A DNA stretch of 64,000 bases from Bryoerythrophyllum caledonicum. Its lineage: Eukaryota > Streptophyta > Bryopsida > Pottiales > Pottiaceae. The stretch is taken from positions 14,028,291 to 14,092,290 of the forward strand of contig OZ020515.1 in assembly GCA_963971425.1 (NCBI GenBank), written 5' to 3'. The position numbers and the translations under genes are program-made. The notes under the pieces were generated by a model that was not told the DNA's origin, ran no database searches, and was given only the letters and a program-made list of their open reading frames with translations. Of the stretch, positions 11,830 through 22,612 are shown piece after piece (positions within the stretch are counted from its first letter, which is position 1; the number at the start of each line of letters is the position of its first letter).

Positions 11830-12920
11830 CACTAGTAACTAGTGCTGTGGCGAAACGATGACTAGATCGGGCGATGCAGCTTTATCGACGTGCGAAAGTT
11901 GTCTATGATTTTGTCTTCTTGTGACTACTGGTGCAGAAGAAGGAGCAAGTCGAACTCTGAGGATTATCCACACTGGGTGGATTATCGTCATCATTTGCAT
12001 GGAGTACGAGATCATGAGATCAAGCATCATGCAGTTTGAAGGAGATCATGCATGTATGAACGTCGCTAAAAGCGGGTCACCACGTCGGTTTCCTCGAAAG
12101 TAATATCACTCGTCGAGTGTAGAGGCATCTTTTTTCTGAAGTCAATACCATCATCGTGCATTCTCTGAAACATCACTTGTAACTCTAGTCAGGTCTGACA
12201 CAACTCTTTGAAGACCATAGACCAATTGACTTGGCGAATCCAAGACCATGATGGTACTGTTCCAAGTCCTCAAATCTTCTCACCACTGGTTTCGGGGTTA
12301 ACTGGAACTGACGTAAGAACATAAAAATATTTCATTGAACCTTGCACTTCATATGTAAGTCCAGATCATCAGGTTCGAGATCTTGATCATGGAATTAAGG
12401 CTCGTATCGAGAAACTGACAGCATCAACAAAATTGGTACAAGTTTCTACAACTCATCCGTAATTTGGTAATATGAATGCCTCACGTTGCAGGAGGCCTTT
12501 TCTCTTATGCATCCTTCGGTGTCACCATAAACCAAGGGTTATTTGTGAAACAGATTGAGTAAGAAGCAGAACTTTCAAAACATCTTAAAAAGACGTCACG
12601 AGAACGTCATGCAATATGAATACAACACTATGCTTACATCAGGGTTTTTCCCACAGACAGGATATGAACTCATACGAACGCTTCTGTTGGTGATACTAAC
12701 ATTTTGTTTGTCCTTGATCCAGCAAATGTCTGTACTCTGGAGAAATGATCTGAACAGCCTAAGTTCCCTTTTCTGGGGTAGCACATGCAGTACAGTACTT
12801 GGGATTTTCATAGACCCGCTATTACAGAGCTGTGAGTCTGATTCTTTGTCTCGATCTCATAAAAGGCGCATGATGCTCATCCTTGAGTCACACATGTTTG
12901 AGGCTCAGAGAATATTGACC
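11830..12920. other. No convincing gene
   Basis: A plus-strand frame of 122 codons at 12555-12923 has no recognisable motif and composition like its non-coding surroundings. Nothing else is supported here. Confidence 0.4.
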
Positions 12921-12924
12921 TGAG

Positions 12925-13125
12925 TAAAAGTACCAGACTCCCTTCGCACACACACTCGCATTACTCATGATATACAACGAATTACAGACGCCAGGCCATT
13001 GATGCTCTGGACACGTCTCTTTTTAATTCACTAACCATGTACACAAAGACAAAGTGCCACAGCAATTGCACGACAGCACCTAAGTACCGCTCTCATGAGA
13101 GAGACGACATAAGTGCTGTACACGT
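12925..13125. repeat. Diverged relative of the copia LTR (fragment or solo LTR)
   Basis: Shares with the copia LTRs, in the same order, the block GCTCTGGACACGTCTCTTTTT, a CTAAGTACC stretch and ATGAGAGAGACGAC. It is clearly older or from a sister family. No internal copia sequence follows. Confidence 0.55.
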
Positions 13126-13283
13126 ACCCTACATCCTCAGATGGATACAAATGTACACCTACGCTAATTCTTCAGATGCTATATCTACACTAAAGCTAGA
13201 TCAACATCTATACTAATGTCGTGCCAATATCTACGTGTGCTCAACAATATGCTTTATCTACGAGTGAAAGAGCTGTCAATGTA

Positions 13284-13314
13284 CAGTCAGGTACACTTCA
13301 TTTACGAATTCTTG
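13284..13314 (+). repeat. Tc1-like left terminal inverted repeat
   Basis: Pairs with 15331-15361 at 29 of 31 positions. Outer end CAGTCAGGTAC next to a TA. Confidence 0.85.
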
Positions 13315-13498
13315 ACTGCAGCAGTAATGCACAGGGAAGTTCATGAACTTGGCAAAGCTGTATCATGCTCAAAAACAGTCCGATTTTCAAACCGAAAGTT
13401 GCTGTGGGTTCCTAGTGAGGAGTACTTTATTTACAAAAGAAATATGTACATGAAAACTTCAAAATAATGAAGCATTGTACAATGAATGTGCAAACTGC

Positions 13499-14512
13499 CT
13501 ACCATCGAGTGCTACCCCCCCTTGCTGAAATCACGGCTTGCATTCGTTTAGGCATGGTTTGAATCAGCCGTTGGAGTTGTTCAAGAGAAATGTCATTCCA
13601 AATGACTTGAATGAGTGCACTCATTTCCTCCTTGTTGCTCGGTCTCTTGTAATAACGAACCTTGTCTTTCATGGTTTTCCAAACGTTCTCAATGGGGTTC
13701 AAGTCGGGTGAATTTGCAGGCCATTGCAATTTCTGCATGCCATGTGCTTGTCTCCAAAGTTCAGAAAGCTTAGCACGATGCACAGGAGCGCCATCTTCCA
13801 TTAGGAGAAGTTCATGTGATGCATCGTGCATGAAATAAAAGCCACAGAGAACACTATCATAGACATGTTTCACAAAAGAAATTGTTGTTCGCTCCCCTTC
13901 TGGCAAAAAAACGAGAGGACTCTTGTCGAAGCCTGTGAATGCTCCCCACACCATAACGGATGTTCTCCCTGATTTGAATGTTGGCGCAAGACATCGGTCA
14001 GCATATCTTTCATGACTTTTTCGCCAAACTCGAATCCGTCGAGAATCTTTACCCAATTCAAAAGAACATTCATCGGTCCAGATAATCTTTGACCAATCCT
14101 CGGCTATCCAATGCCTGTATCTACGAGCAAAGGCTAATCTCTTTTTTCTATGAATTACACTAAGGTAGGGTTTCCTTACAGCTACTCGACTTCCAAATCC
14201 AAGTCGTCGGATGTGCTTGCGGATGGTGTTTCTATGAACTCCAAAAGTCTCTGCAAGTGATACTAAATTTAATCAACGATCTCCATGAATGAGGCGTGCT
14301 AGATCCCTAACTGTACGATCAGAGAGCTTTGGTGGTCGCGGTTTAGGTTTTTGAGTGGTATTCAACCCAAATTTCTTCCACTTTGTCAAAACTGTGGAAA
14401 CGGTAGAACGAGGCATTCCTAGTATTTCTGCAATTCGTCCAGATTTAATCCCACCATTTCTCATTTCTATGATTAGACCCCTCTCATGATTGCTCAATGT
14501 TCGTGTGCGCAT
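13499..14512 (-). pseudogene. Tc1-like DD34E transposase with one nonsense codon
   Basis: A single frame of 338 codons runs from the ATG at 14512 to the stop at 13499, the usual length for Tc1 transposases. It is broken only by TGA at 14273-14275, probably a former CGA. The N-terminal paired helix-turn-helix is clear (MRNGGIKSGRIAEILGMPRS, then PPKLSDRTVRDLARLI). The catalytic triad is present: D in IIWTDECSFELG, D in LLLMEDGAPVHRAK, E in NSPDLNPIENVW, with 34 residues between the last two. The enzyme cuts and pastes the element at TA sites. Only the stop codon seems to disable it, so the element was probably active recently. DD34E Tc1 elements are uncommon in flowering plants, whose mariners are usually DD39D. 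Confidence 0.88.
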
Positions 14513-15330
14513 GATAATCTGTAGATTGCAATTAAGTCTATGAGAATTGAAGAAAAAATTGAAAATTTATTGTAACATTAGACCAAAGGAGATATGGATA
14601 TAAAACTCACCAAGTATAGATTTGAAGATGATGTGGAATCGATGAAGAAACGATTGAAGTGGAGTTCAACTCTGAAGAAGCTGAGCTCAGAAGAAGCTGA
14701 AATAGCTCATCTTGACTCATCCATGATCTGAAATGGAGATGAACTGATTTGAAGATGAAGGCTACATGAGGTCAAATGAACTCAACATGCACTCAAAATG
14801 AGCTCAACATGCACTCAAAGTGGTCGGAGCTTCATATGGCTAGATCATGGCTAGAACATATCAATGAAGAAGAAGTCCAGACGGATTATCCCAGAAGCAT
14901 CGGCGCTCTGCAATCAGACAGTTATAAGTACCCCTTCCTCAAGATGTTGGGCACAATTGAACAAAATCAGTGAGCATTCAACTTCTGGGTGCAGCCCAAC
15001 GATGTTGGAAAATGCAGGGCGAGGGAGCAGTGCAGAATTTCAATCACATGGAAAGTTGATTCTAAGAGCATGGGGAGCAGGTTGATATACCCCTCAATCA
15101 GGAGAACAAAGGCGATAAGCATGAGGTGGCAGCGAGGCCATGTGAAGGAGTTATGAGTTTTGATTTTTTCAGCCCACAATGGTAATGCATTTGACGGCGG
15201 AGAATAAAGCCTTTGGAGTAGGTCTAGCAGTGGGACCAGGTCGCAAATTTTGGAAGTCAAAAGCCATCTCTACCAATGCTGGCAAATGGTGAAAATTTTG
15301 GGAACTGTGAGGAGCAGGGAAGGCTGAGGG

Positions 15331-15361
15331 CCAGAATTCGTAAATGAACTGTACCTGACTG
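15331..15361 (-). repeat. Tc1-like right terminal inverted repeat
   Basis: Reverse complement of the left repeat with two mismatches. Ends CTGACTG before the TA at 15362. Confidence 0.85.
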
Positions 15362-15363
15362 TA

Positions 15364-18300
15364 CATCAGGAAAATCCCAGACCCTCGCTGTCATGTAAAA
15401 AATATATAATCTTTATGTGAGAAAAACTGTATACAACTTGCATGTGATAATCATACACAATGTGTATAAAATCTAACTGCAAACGATATCATCTTGATAC
15501 CCCTCGAATTCATATCATAAATTTGCAATATGAAATTTATATGTTTTGACTTTTGATACAAATTTTATATAAAATTGATATGATTGTGATATATCTAAAA
15601 TCTTACACATATTTTATATGGAAAAAACTTTATATTGTAAATATATATTCTAAAATACGATATAGTGTACATAAAAATGTTATATCGTATTTGTGTAAGT
15701 TAAACTTGATATGATTTGCATTTAAAGTATTTCATATACAGAAACGATATAAATACTAAATAGAGTATTTTGTATACAAAAACAATATGGGAAATATATA
15801 GATTTCATATACAAGTACAATATTTACATAAGAATGGAACCATAATATGTTACAATGTATTTTGAAGCCTTCAACGTCTTTGTCCTACCAATATCATCAT
15901 TTTTTTTTATGTGTGAAAAAGAAAATTATGTGGATCATAATCAATTGTGAGTAACTAATTTTTTCCTCACCATTTTACAAATTCTCAATCAACTTTTTTA
16001 TCAGCTTTTTGACCAAATTTTACTGTCAAGAGTCCAAAACATCAAGAAAATCCTCAATGGTTAAATTGATGTAAAAACCATCTGGAGTTCATATAATCCG
16101 TATTGGCCCCTTTGATACAACTACCATACAAAGATTATGTCTTTAGTGAAAAGTATTTTTTATCTTTAGTGAATAATAACATATGAACCGAAGACAAACA
16201 TTTTCACACGTTGGCATACATTGTTAGGCAAGGTACTAAAAAAATTTCTTTTCCACATAAAGTTTCATGAGTATTAACACCAAAATGCAAAAAGTTCCAA
16301 GGTGGGCTTCTAGTGATTTTAAGTAGCTTACATGGGTGTCAATTTAGGTCATGAATCTTCAAAAAAATATCATTGATGTGTTTAAGTAATAGCTTTGTGG
16401 AAAAACAAATTCTTGAAACAAATGCACAAAACTAAAGTTATTGAGGTTCAAAGTTTGAAACGGGGAGGGCGGTCAGGGCGGGCAAGGAGGGCAAGGTATT
16501 GTAGGGCTGAATAGTACTATTGTCGAGCTTGTATGGTACCAATAGAAAGTTGAATAGTGTACTTTTTGGTGGTGGGTAGCAATAAAGGAAAGTTCTTAGC
16601 AACCTTCATCGTTTTTACTTGAAAACGCATAGAAATTAAGGTTTCATTTTTCATGAAGAAATATATTTTTTCTGTTGATGGAATTATGCATGATACTTCT
16701 ATCCACCATTCGGATTTTAAAACATTTTTCTACTTAGAGAATAAACTTACTTTCCTAAGAAAATGGCTAGTTTCTATATCTTTGCCATTGCAAGTTTCTT
16801 TCCTTATCCAAAGACCTCCATTACTTGTGATTTTTTTGTGTGCAATGACCTAACACAAGGTAGAACATATATCCAAAAAATTTATGCAATGTGTATTGGA
16901 AAAGTATGCAAATATCTTGAGTCAAAGTATGTTGACCCTGTTCAAGCCGGGAAGAAAAAACGACACTGCACTTTTCAAATGCATGTATCTTACAATTCGT
17001 ATGGTCAAAGTTTATGAAATTTTTTGAGTGTCACCTTGTAGCACTTAAATTGAGGATCCTATGGTTTAAAGTAGTAAAATTTTGTTTCAATCAGTCTTGC
17101 AATTGTGCATCTTAGAGAGGTAGTTTGATAAAGGTTTTGGTGTGAAATTGTCAAGGAATATTAGGGGTTAGTTGAGATCTTATCATAAAAATTGGAAATA
17201 AAAATATTTGTTTTCTTTCATACTCATTACACTAAATTCAGTGACTTTGAAATGTTTCTGGTGTAAAATTATGACGGTCCTTTAGGAGTTAATCCCTAAA
17301 AGCCCAATTGTACCCATAGGGTATATTTTGGATTTTGGGCAGGTACCTAAAATTCGGATAAAATCATTGTCTTATGAAAATTTTAGACTAGATTTTCCCT
17401 TGTAAGAGCTTCGTGGGGATATTTTTATAATTTTTTTGGATTCATGATTCAAAAGTTATCACCATTTAAAGGTCAATACGGGGAGTCCGGTAAGTTCGGG
17501 CAATTTGCTAAAAGTTTCTATTGACATTGAGATTTTTTGTACATATAAAGAATAATACCTCATTTTATGATTTAAAAAAAAAATCTAATCTTTAGTGTAA
17601 AAAGAGAATTTTTACTTATGTCAAACATTTTCACACATTTCGGGAAAGGGGGAAAAAAAAATATTATTTCTACATAAAACCTAAAGATTTTCAAATTTTC
17701 CACTTTTTATTTTTTTGACCACAGCATGTGGTGAAAACCTTCTTATCAATCGTTTGGATTATCATTCTAAAGTATATTGAATTCACAAAAAAATAATTCG
17801 TGAAATAGAAACTTTCCAAAAAAATTTCAACCTCCGCTTCTTGCACAAGTGTTTTGAATATGCTACACTCCTTTTCTATGCCTAAAAATTGGTGTGTAGG
17901 CAACTAACATCATATTAAACACAATTGTAAAAAATTTAGACCTTATGTAGTGCAAAAATTTGATAACAAGTGAAGTTAAAGCCTGTTGATCCACTTAATG
18001 CAGGGAAAAGAATGAGCCATTTTTTTAATTTCAAACACGATAATCTCTCAATCCGTGCGGTGGATTGTAGCCTTAAAAATATGGTGACTTTATATAGATA
18101 TTTAGTTTGAGTTCCTAAGGTTAAATGACCAAAATTTTACTTCAAAATTAAATGTTCTTGCCATTTTTTGGTAGTGGTAGGTTTGGAGTGTTTCTTGAGG
18201 AAAAATGGATTGGGTTTTTAGAGGTTAAGTAGGGAATCCTCATGTACGATTTTACACGCAAGGCCTGCAGCTGCTGATCCATGACCCGGTCGAGGAATGA

Positions 18301-18883
18301 ATCTGCGCATGATGGTGGCTGAGAAGTGTCCTAAAAACTCTCTCACACTGAACTCGAGTTCGAATCTGCTTGGGACCAGCTATCGTTGATCAGGTATCGT
18401 ATGCAGTAGGGTACTGCACACAGTGGGTTACTGTGCATGGAGCTATATGGGAGACTGAATACGGGGTACACGACTGTATACGGTGTATCGTATACCGAGG
18501 AGTATGGGATACTGTATGAAGTGGGTAACCGTATACAGATGGCTACGGTATATAGTGGTGTGGTACTGAATACGGTGGTGTCGAGATGAATACTTCTAAA
18601 TGAATTCATGATTTGCAATTTCATTGATTTTAATTGTGCCTTCAAAAATTTCATATCAGATTTCTATAAAATTATTTTCATATGGATTTGAGATATCATT
18701 TGTTTAAATCTTGTATTGAAACTTTGTGATACAAAATTTACATAATAACAATATAATTTTTTTCAAAAGATGCAAACGATATCGTTTCGACATACGGAAT
18801 ATACTAGACCCAGGAGCCCCTTGGAATGATATGATTTTCATATGCGAACGATATCATTCAAAGACCCTCGGATTTTTGTGATG
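15364..18883. mobile_element. Long TA-flanked non-autonomous inverted-repeat element, copy A
   Basis: This 3520-bp block is about 98% identical to 44198-47700 over nearly all its length, and both copies are flanked by TA. The ends are imperfect inverted repeats: CATCAGGAAAATCCCAG on the left, and on the right the reverse complement of CATCACAAAAATCCGAG. No transposase is encoded. Frames of 60-85 codons conserved between copies A and B show no family motif. TA duplication suggests mobilisation by a Tc1/mariner-type enzyme, but the termini do not match the neighbouring Tc1 element. Confidence 0.75.
18236..18600. repeat. Diverged GTATAC-rich block inside copy A
   Basis: Unlike the flanks, this segment matches its counterpart at 47078-47400 poorly, with many substitutions and indels. 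It is full of short palindromic units such as GTATAC and near-repeats of ACTGTATACGG and GAATACGGTGGT. Confidence 0.6.
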
Positions 18884-18904
18884 TACATCACAAAAATCCG
18901 AGGG
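18865..18904. repeat. Perfect 40-bp palindrome at a head-to-head element junction
   Basis: The sequence is its own reverse complement, centred on TA at 18884-18885. Imperfect arms continue for about 80 bp on each side, including GACCCAGGAGCCCCTTG. It is the point where the right end of copy A meets the same end of an inverted family member. Confidence 0.9.
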
Positions 18905-19040
18905 CCTATGAACCATATCTTTCGCATATGAAAATCATATCGTTTCAAGGGGCTCCTGGGTCTACTATGTTTCTTATGTAGAAACGATATCGTCCACATA
19001 TAGTGCAAAAGCCTATACAAATGCGATACAAAATTCTTAT
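18885..19040. mobile_element. End of an inverted family member (copy E) starting at the palindrome
   Basis: From 18885 the sequence is the inverted counterpart of copy A's right end and also matches the left end of copy C at 41950-42060 (GGGCCTATGAA, AAAATCATAT, AAGGGGC). A further family block reappears at 23560-23870 in the expected order, so the gene-fragment region 19.8-23.5 kb may lie inside this copy. I cannot find its far end. Confidence 0.5.
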
Positions 19041-19820
19041 TAATGTTATATCTTTAAGTTTTTATAGATAATCTACAGACAGAATATATAAACTCAATCA
19101 AACTTTATTGTTATATAAATTTTGTATATCTTTGCCTTTTTATCATACTCATATAATAGCTATATTTTAATACAATACAAAATTCATATTGATCATGTAC
19201 TTTTTTATATTGTTCATATTTAGAAATGCTATAAACCATATCCAAGTTCAATATATCAAAATTTGCTTATGATGTTTATATATTTTACTATTTATATAAA
19301 TCAGATATTGGTTTTTTACAATATAATTTTTCTAGAATTTTTTTATAAAGTGTGTATGGAAATTAAAGCTAACCAAGGGAAAGACCATAAAGGACATGCA
19401 TAACAAGTATTTGATTTTAGGACAATTGTTATATAGTTTTTAGTATATATAAAAGTTATATGCTTTTTATTTTATAAACAACATTTTTTTAATTGAATGT
19501 TATGTAAACTTCATATACTTTCATGTTAATTTTAGAAAATAGAAATAAAAAATGATATAAATGATTTTGGTAACACAAATGTAGAATTTCATAATTTTAT
19601 GTAAAATTGAATATTAAAATGTAATATACAAGAATTCACAAACTCCATGCAAGTATTTCAATAGAAATATAACATACAAAAAACATGAAATACATGATAA
19701 AAGAAATAACATATATTCCACATTTGCTTGACCACATGAGGCCATACACATAGTTCCCTTCACTTGCTTCTAATTCAAACACTCAAGCCCTTGAGTAGAA
19801 CCCATTAATAACAACATTCC

Positions 19821-19967
19821 TCACATTGAACAAAGATCAGCATCGAAGGAGGCATTATGAAACTTGCTAGACTCAAGTATGCAATTCACCTCATGATCAT
19901 CAATGCCTAGTTCCATATCAAACCACAAAGTTGCCTTTTCTTGGTTGTACACTTTGCGCTTAGGATC
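19821..19967 (-). pseudogene. Possible captured terminal exon, gene not recognised
   Basis: After a TTTTCAG acceptor the minus strand reads 48 codons to a TGA stop (starting DPKRKVYNQEKATLWFDMEL). This looks like real coding sequence with a splice acceptor, and it is the last exon-like piece of the fragment cluster. I do not recognise the parent gene. Confidence 0.35.
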
Positions 19968-20379
19968 CTGAAAACAAATACTGCTTTGATCAGATAATCA
20001 ACAATTTGTGCATCTCAAAATCAAGCTAGTGAATATTCACATAAAGAGACCTCAAAAGAATATTGTTTGCATCTTTCTTAATGTGCAATACAAATGAAAT
20101 TATGAAACACATGCTAATGTATAACCTAGAACATGACCACTCTTTCAATCTCATTCACGACTAAAACTAGTTATAACCTTATGAAAATTGCATCACAGTC
20201 TGAGGAGTTCTTAGTTCCAGTGCTAGTGAAACATAACAATTTGGGAGTATGAAACATAAAAACATATTCGCATCATAATAAATAATAGACAAGAATTTCC
20301 GCACCTCGTCATAATCAACATTGAAGATCGATAACCCACTTGTTCCGAATCATATGAGAAAGGCTGATAAATCATACAA

Positions 20380-20459
20380 GTAATGACTCCTGCATGTTGA
20401 CATCTTTCCACAGTTTGCTTCACACCAGCTCTTTGCTTCACACCAGCTCTCCAAGGTTC
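20380..20459 (-). pseudogene. Captured exon fragment of a P2B-type Ca2+-ATPase (second piece)
   Basis: After a TTTTTATGCAG acceptor the minus strand reads EPWRAGVKQ, then TVERCQHAGV. This corresponds to the nucleotide-binding/P-domain segment of autoinhibited Ca2+-ATPases (usual form KDPCRPGVKxAVxxCQxAGV). An 18-bp tandem duplication repeats RAGVKQ. The downstream TGDN motif is missing, so this piece cannot be functional. It is separated from the first ATPase piece by a helicase exon. Confidence 0.6.
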
Positions 20460-20661
20460 CTGCATAAAAATCAAAATAATTGAATACATGAGACATGTCC
20501 ATCAACACATATAGTAGACGAGTCCACTACACCGATCATCGAAATGCATATACCTTGATGCCACAAATGCTGAGCAGAATAAGATTGTCTTTGGCTGCTT
20601 CCATTTTGAGCTCTCGTCTATTGGGCTAAAATTGATTCCAAATTCATCTAGCATTTGGTAC

Positions 20662-20724
20662 CTGAGGCGGTCTACCAACTCGTCCAGCGTTGCATTCGAG
20701 GGAGCATACACCAAAATCATGGCC
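20662..20724 (-). pseudogene. Captured exon of a SEN1/UPF1-type RNA helicase
   Basis: A 63-nt exon between a GTAACAG acceptor and a CTCAG/GTACC donor encodes AMILVYAPSNATLDELVDRL. This matches helicase motif Ia of SEN1/senataxin-like superfamily 1 helicases (usual form LVCAPSNAAxDELVxRL). No Walker A or later motif is nearby, so only one exon was taken. Confidence 0.6.
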
Positions 20725-20927
20725 CTGTTACAATAATAAACAAGCAACAAGTCAGCACAAAGATTACGTTTATACAGACGGCAACAGATCCATAAACGTT
20801 TGTAATGTTGCATCAATGTTTAATGCAGGTAATGAAACTTACCATGATTCTTCGATCAGTACCGTTGAGACCATTCCTAGAGTTTCAGCATGCCCACGTT
20901 TGAGTTAGCGGAGAGTGCAGGGCGAAC

Positions 20928-21061
20928 CTTTCCCAAATGAAAGGGCTGAAATGTGCTCGCATGAAGGTTGATCCACGATCAAAAATAGGCCGATACACGA
21001 ATGCAATGCACCGCAGTGACTTGGCTGCCATGCCTCCGATAACGTTTTCGAGTTCATTTTT
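20928..21061 (-). pseudogene. Captured exon of a P2B-type Ca2+-ATPase (first piece)
   Basis: After a CACCTGACAG acceptor the minus strand reads KNELENVIGGMAAKSLRCIA, then FVYRP. This is the conserved segment before the LLGIVGIKDPCRPGV region of plant plasma-membrane/vacuolar autoinhibited Ca2+-ATPases (usual form IEDMAxKSLRCVAxAYRP). The rest of the exon is unlike ATPases. The donor AAAG/GTTCG is tentative. Confidence 0.6.
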
Positions 21062-21284
21062 CTGTCAGGTGCCATCATGAATTAGTCTCAGAGGCAGTGG
21101 CTATATTGTGCACGTCATGAGGATCCCATGAACCCACCTCCAAATGACTAGATGATGCCTGTAGAAAAGTTAATGCATCCCCTGATTGAATACTTCATCA
21201 CAAAATGGTTGAACAAAATCAGTGCAAAAAACAGCAGCGGATGAAGGATGTGAGGAAACCTCACTACAGTACTCATGTGGTTAC

Positions 21285-22129
21285 CTGTGACATGTTCTGC
21301 GGATATTCCACATTCCACAACACGAGTTTCTCCGCTCCTATGCTTGCAACTTGTGGATGCTGACCAGATGGCCACCACAGTGTGCTGCAGGTAGATGCAA
21401 GTGAGATAAATAGATACACGACGAGAATCACATCATACAGAGGAAAGACTTAATTGTTTTTGTATGATGATTCCTTACCACTTCCAGGGATGCGGTGCGC
21501 CTGGCAAGGAAGCGGCCTTCTCCACCGGTAACACAACCGACCGATTGCCTCGAGATGAATCAGGGATCTTCCACACAACCGTTCCAGTCTCTCCACCTTA
21601 CGTTGTAGCAAACAACACACCGCCAAATGATGATCTCATGACCTAGTAATCAATCGGTGCCCTTTTCATCACATGCAATCAGCTTCCACTCACCATACGC
21701 AACATGACGAATTACCTGAGGAGTAGACGGTGGTGAAGAGGGACGTGTTGAATGGGCAGGCTGCAATATCCCAAATCTCATCGCGGTGTGTGTACAATCC
21801 ATGACAAACGAGCTCAGTCGAGTTCTCTCCGACCTGAACCACATGAACCTACACAACGAAAACCATGATCTCTCGCGCGCATGTAATAAAGTGCTGGAGC
21901 AACTATGATGAGACTGTTACTGACCTTGTTTTCGTAGCGTAAGCTGAGGGTACCCACCAACCACCGGTTACTTTCATTCCCTGCTGTTTGCGCGGAGATG
22001 CACCTTGCCTGCACTAATTAATTTATGATCAATCCATAGCCTCAAATTTGTGCCCCAACTCGTGAAATCACAGACACTCACCTGGTGCTTGAGCCCATAC
22101 AAAACCGGACTTGAGTTGGGCGCCTGCAT
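21285..22129 (-). pseudogene. EIPR1-like: Captured 5' half of an EIPR1/TSSC1-like WD40 gene (five exons)
   Basis: Five exons splice in frame: 22129-22082, 22008-21925, 21848-21716, 21596-21479, 21384-21285, 483 nt or 161 codons. All introns are GT-AG, though the exon 4 acceptor has a poor pyrimidine tract. The product contains YGLKHQARCISAQTAGNESN, WLVGTLSLRYENKVHVVQVG, HRDEIWDIAACPFNTSLFTT, VVWKIPDSSR and CTLWWPSGQHPQVASIGAEK. It follows plant homologues of EARP-interacting protein 1, an endosomal WD40 protein that binds tethering complexes. Only the N-terminal half is present; the next exon-like sequence belongs to a Ca2+-ATPase, so this copy is truncated and chimeric. Intact splice sites show capture at the DNA level. 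It might still be transcribed as a fusion. Confidence 0.75.
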
Positions 22130-22256
22130 CCTGGCTCTAATCACTCAACCTTTACACCTTAATAAATTCACGTCCATGCGAAAAGCGAAAGAGGCATAAT
22201 GTATGTCCACCCGCGTTCAACTGACTGTTCTCTGGAACTATATGAGAAGATAAAAC

Positions 22257-22612
22257 TGACCTCTGCAGCTCAACATCGCTGAAGGGTGTGATTCCAACTG
22301 GATTTTGTCTAACAGGAGGATGGGCTACCACTGGAGCTGCCTTGCGCATGCGTGTGGCGCTGGACTTCCTGTTGTTAACATTCTGTTCAGTTTCCGCATT
22401 GTGAATCGGTCCACCAGGTCTAGCACCCTTGCAGGCATGCCGGCTAGAACCTGCTCCGGAGGCAGGCCCAGATGCAGCTACGACCTTTCGTTCCGCCACT
22501 CCAGCTCCCGGCTTCCCTGCCACAGCTGCTGCTGCTTTGCCAAAGACTACCCCCTGATGCCGCACCAATGGCACTGCAACCGCCCTTCCAGTATTGAGTG
22601 AATGCAGACGAA
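22257..22612 (-). pseudogene. Exon-like open frame upstream of the WD40 fragment, gene not recognised
   Basis: A minus-strand frame with GC-rich, Ala/Val/Lys/Arg-rich coding (for example VVFGKAAAAVAGKPGAGVAE) ends at a CTGCAGAG/GTCAGT donor, and a TTACAG acceptor precedes it near 22620. It is probably another captured exon. A disordered N-terminal region, as in cyclins, would look like this, but I cannot identify it. Confidence 0.35.

Larger units (their letters stand above)
13284..15361 (-). mobile_element. Complete Tc1-like DNA transposon with terminal inverted repeats and TA target site
   Basis: A 31-bp inverted repeat (13284-13314 and 15331-15361, beginning CAGTCAGGTACA, two mismatches) is flanked by TA at 13282-13283 and 15362-15363. 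TA duplication and CAGT termini are Tc1/mariner hallmarks. The 2078-bp element holds one transposase frame on the minus strand and about 850 bp of non-coding DNA on its right. The right TA is also the left TA of the next element. Confidence 0.88.

Noticed and set aside
16653-16853. Short frames conserved between copies A and B (for example 16653-16853 and 17691-17903) as genes
   Set aside because: They are conserved only because the two elements are nearly identical throughout; composition is AT-driven and no motif is present.
18410-18600. CRISPR-like or regular tandem array in the GTATAC-rich block
   Set aside because: Units are irregular in length and spacing, with no constant repeat and unique spacers.
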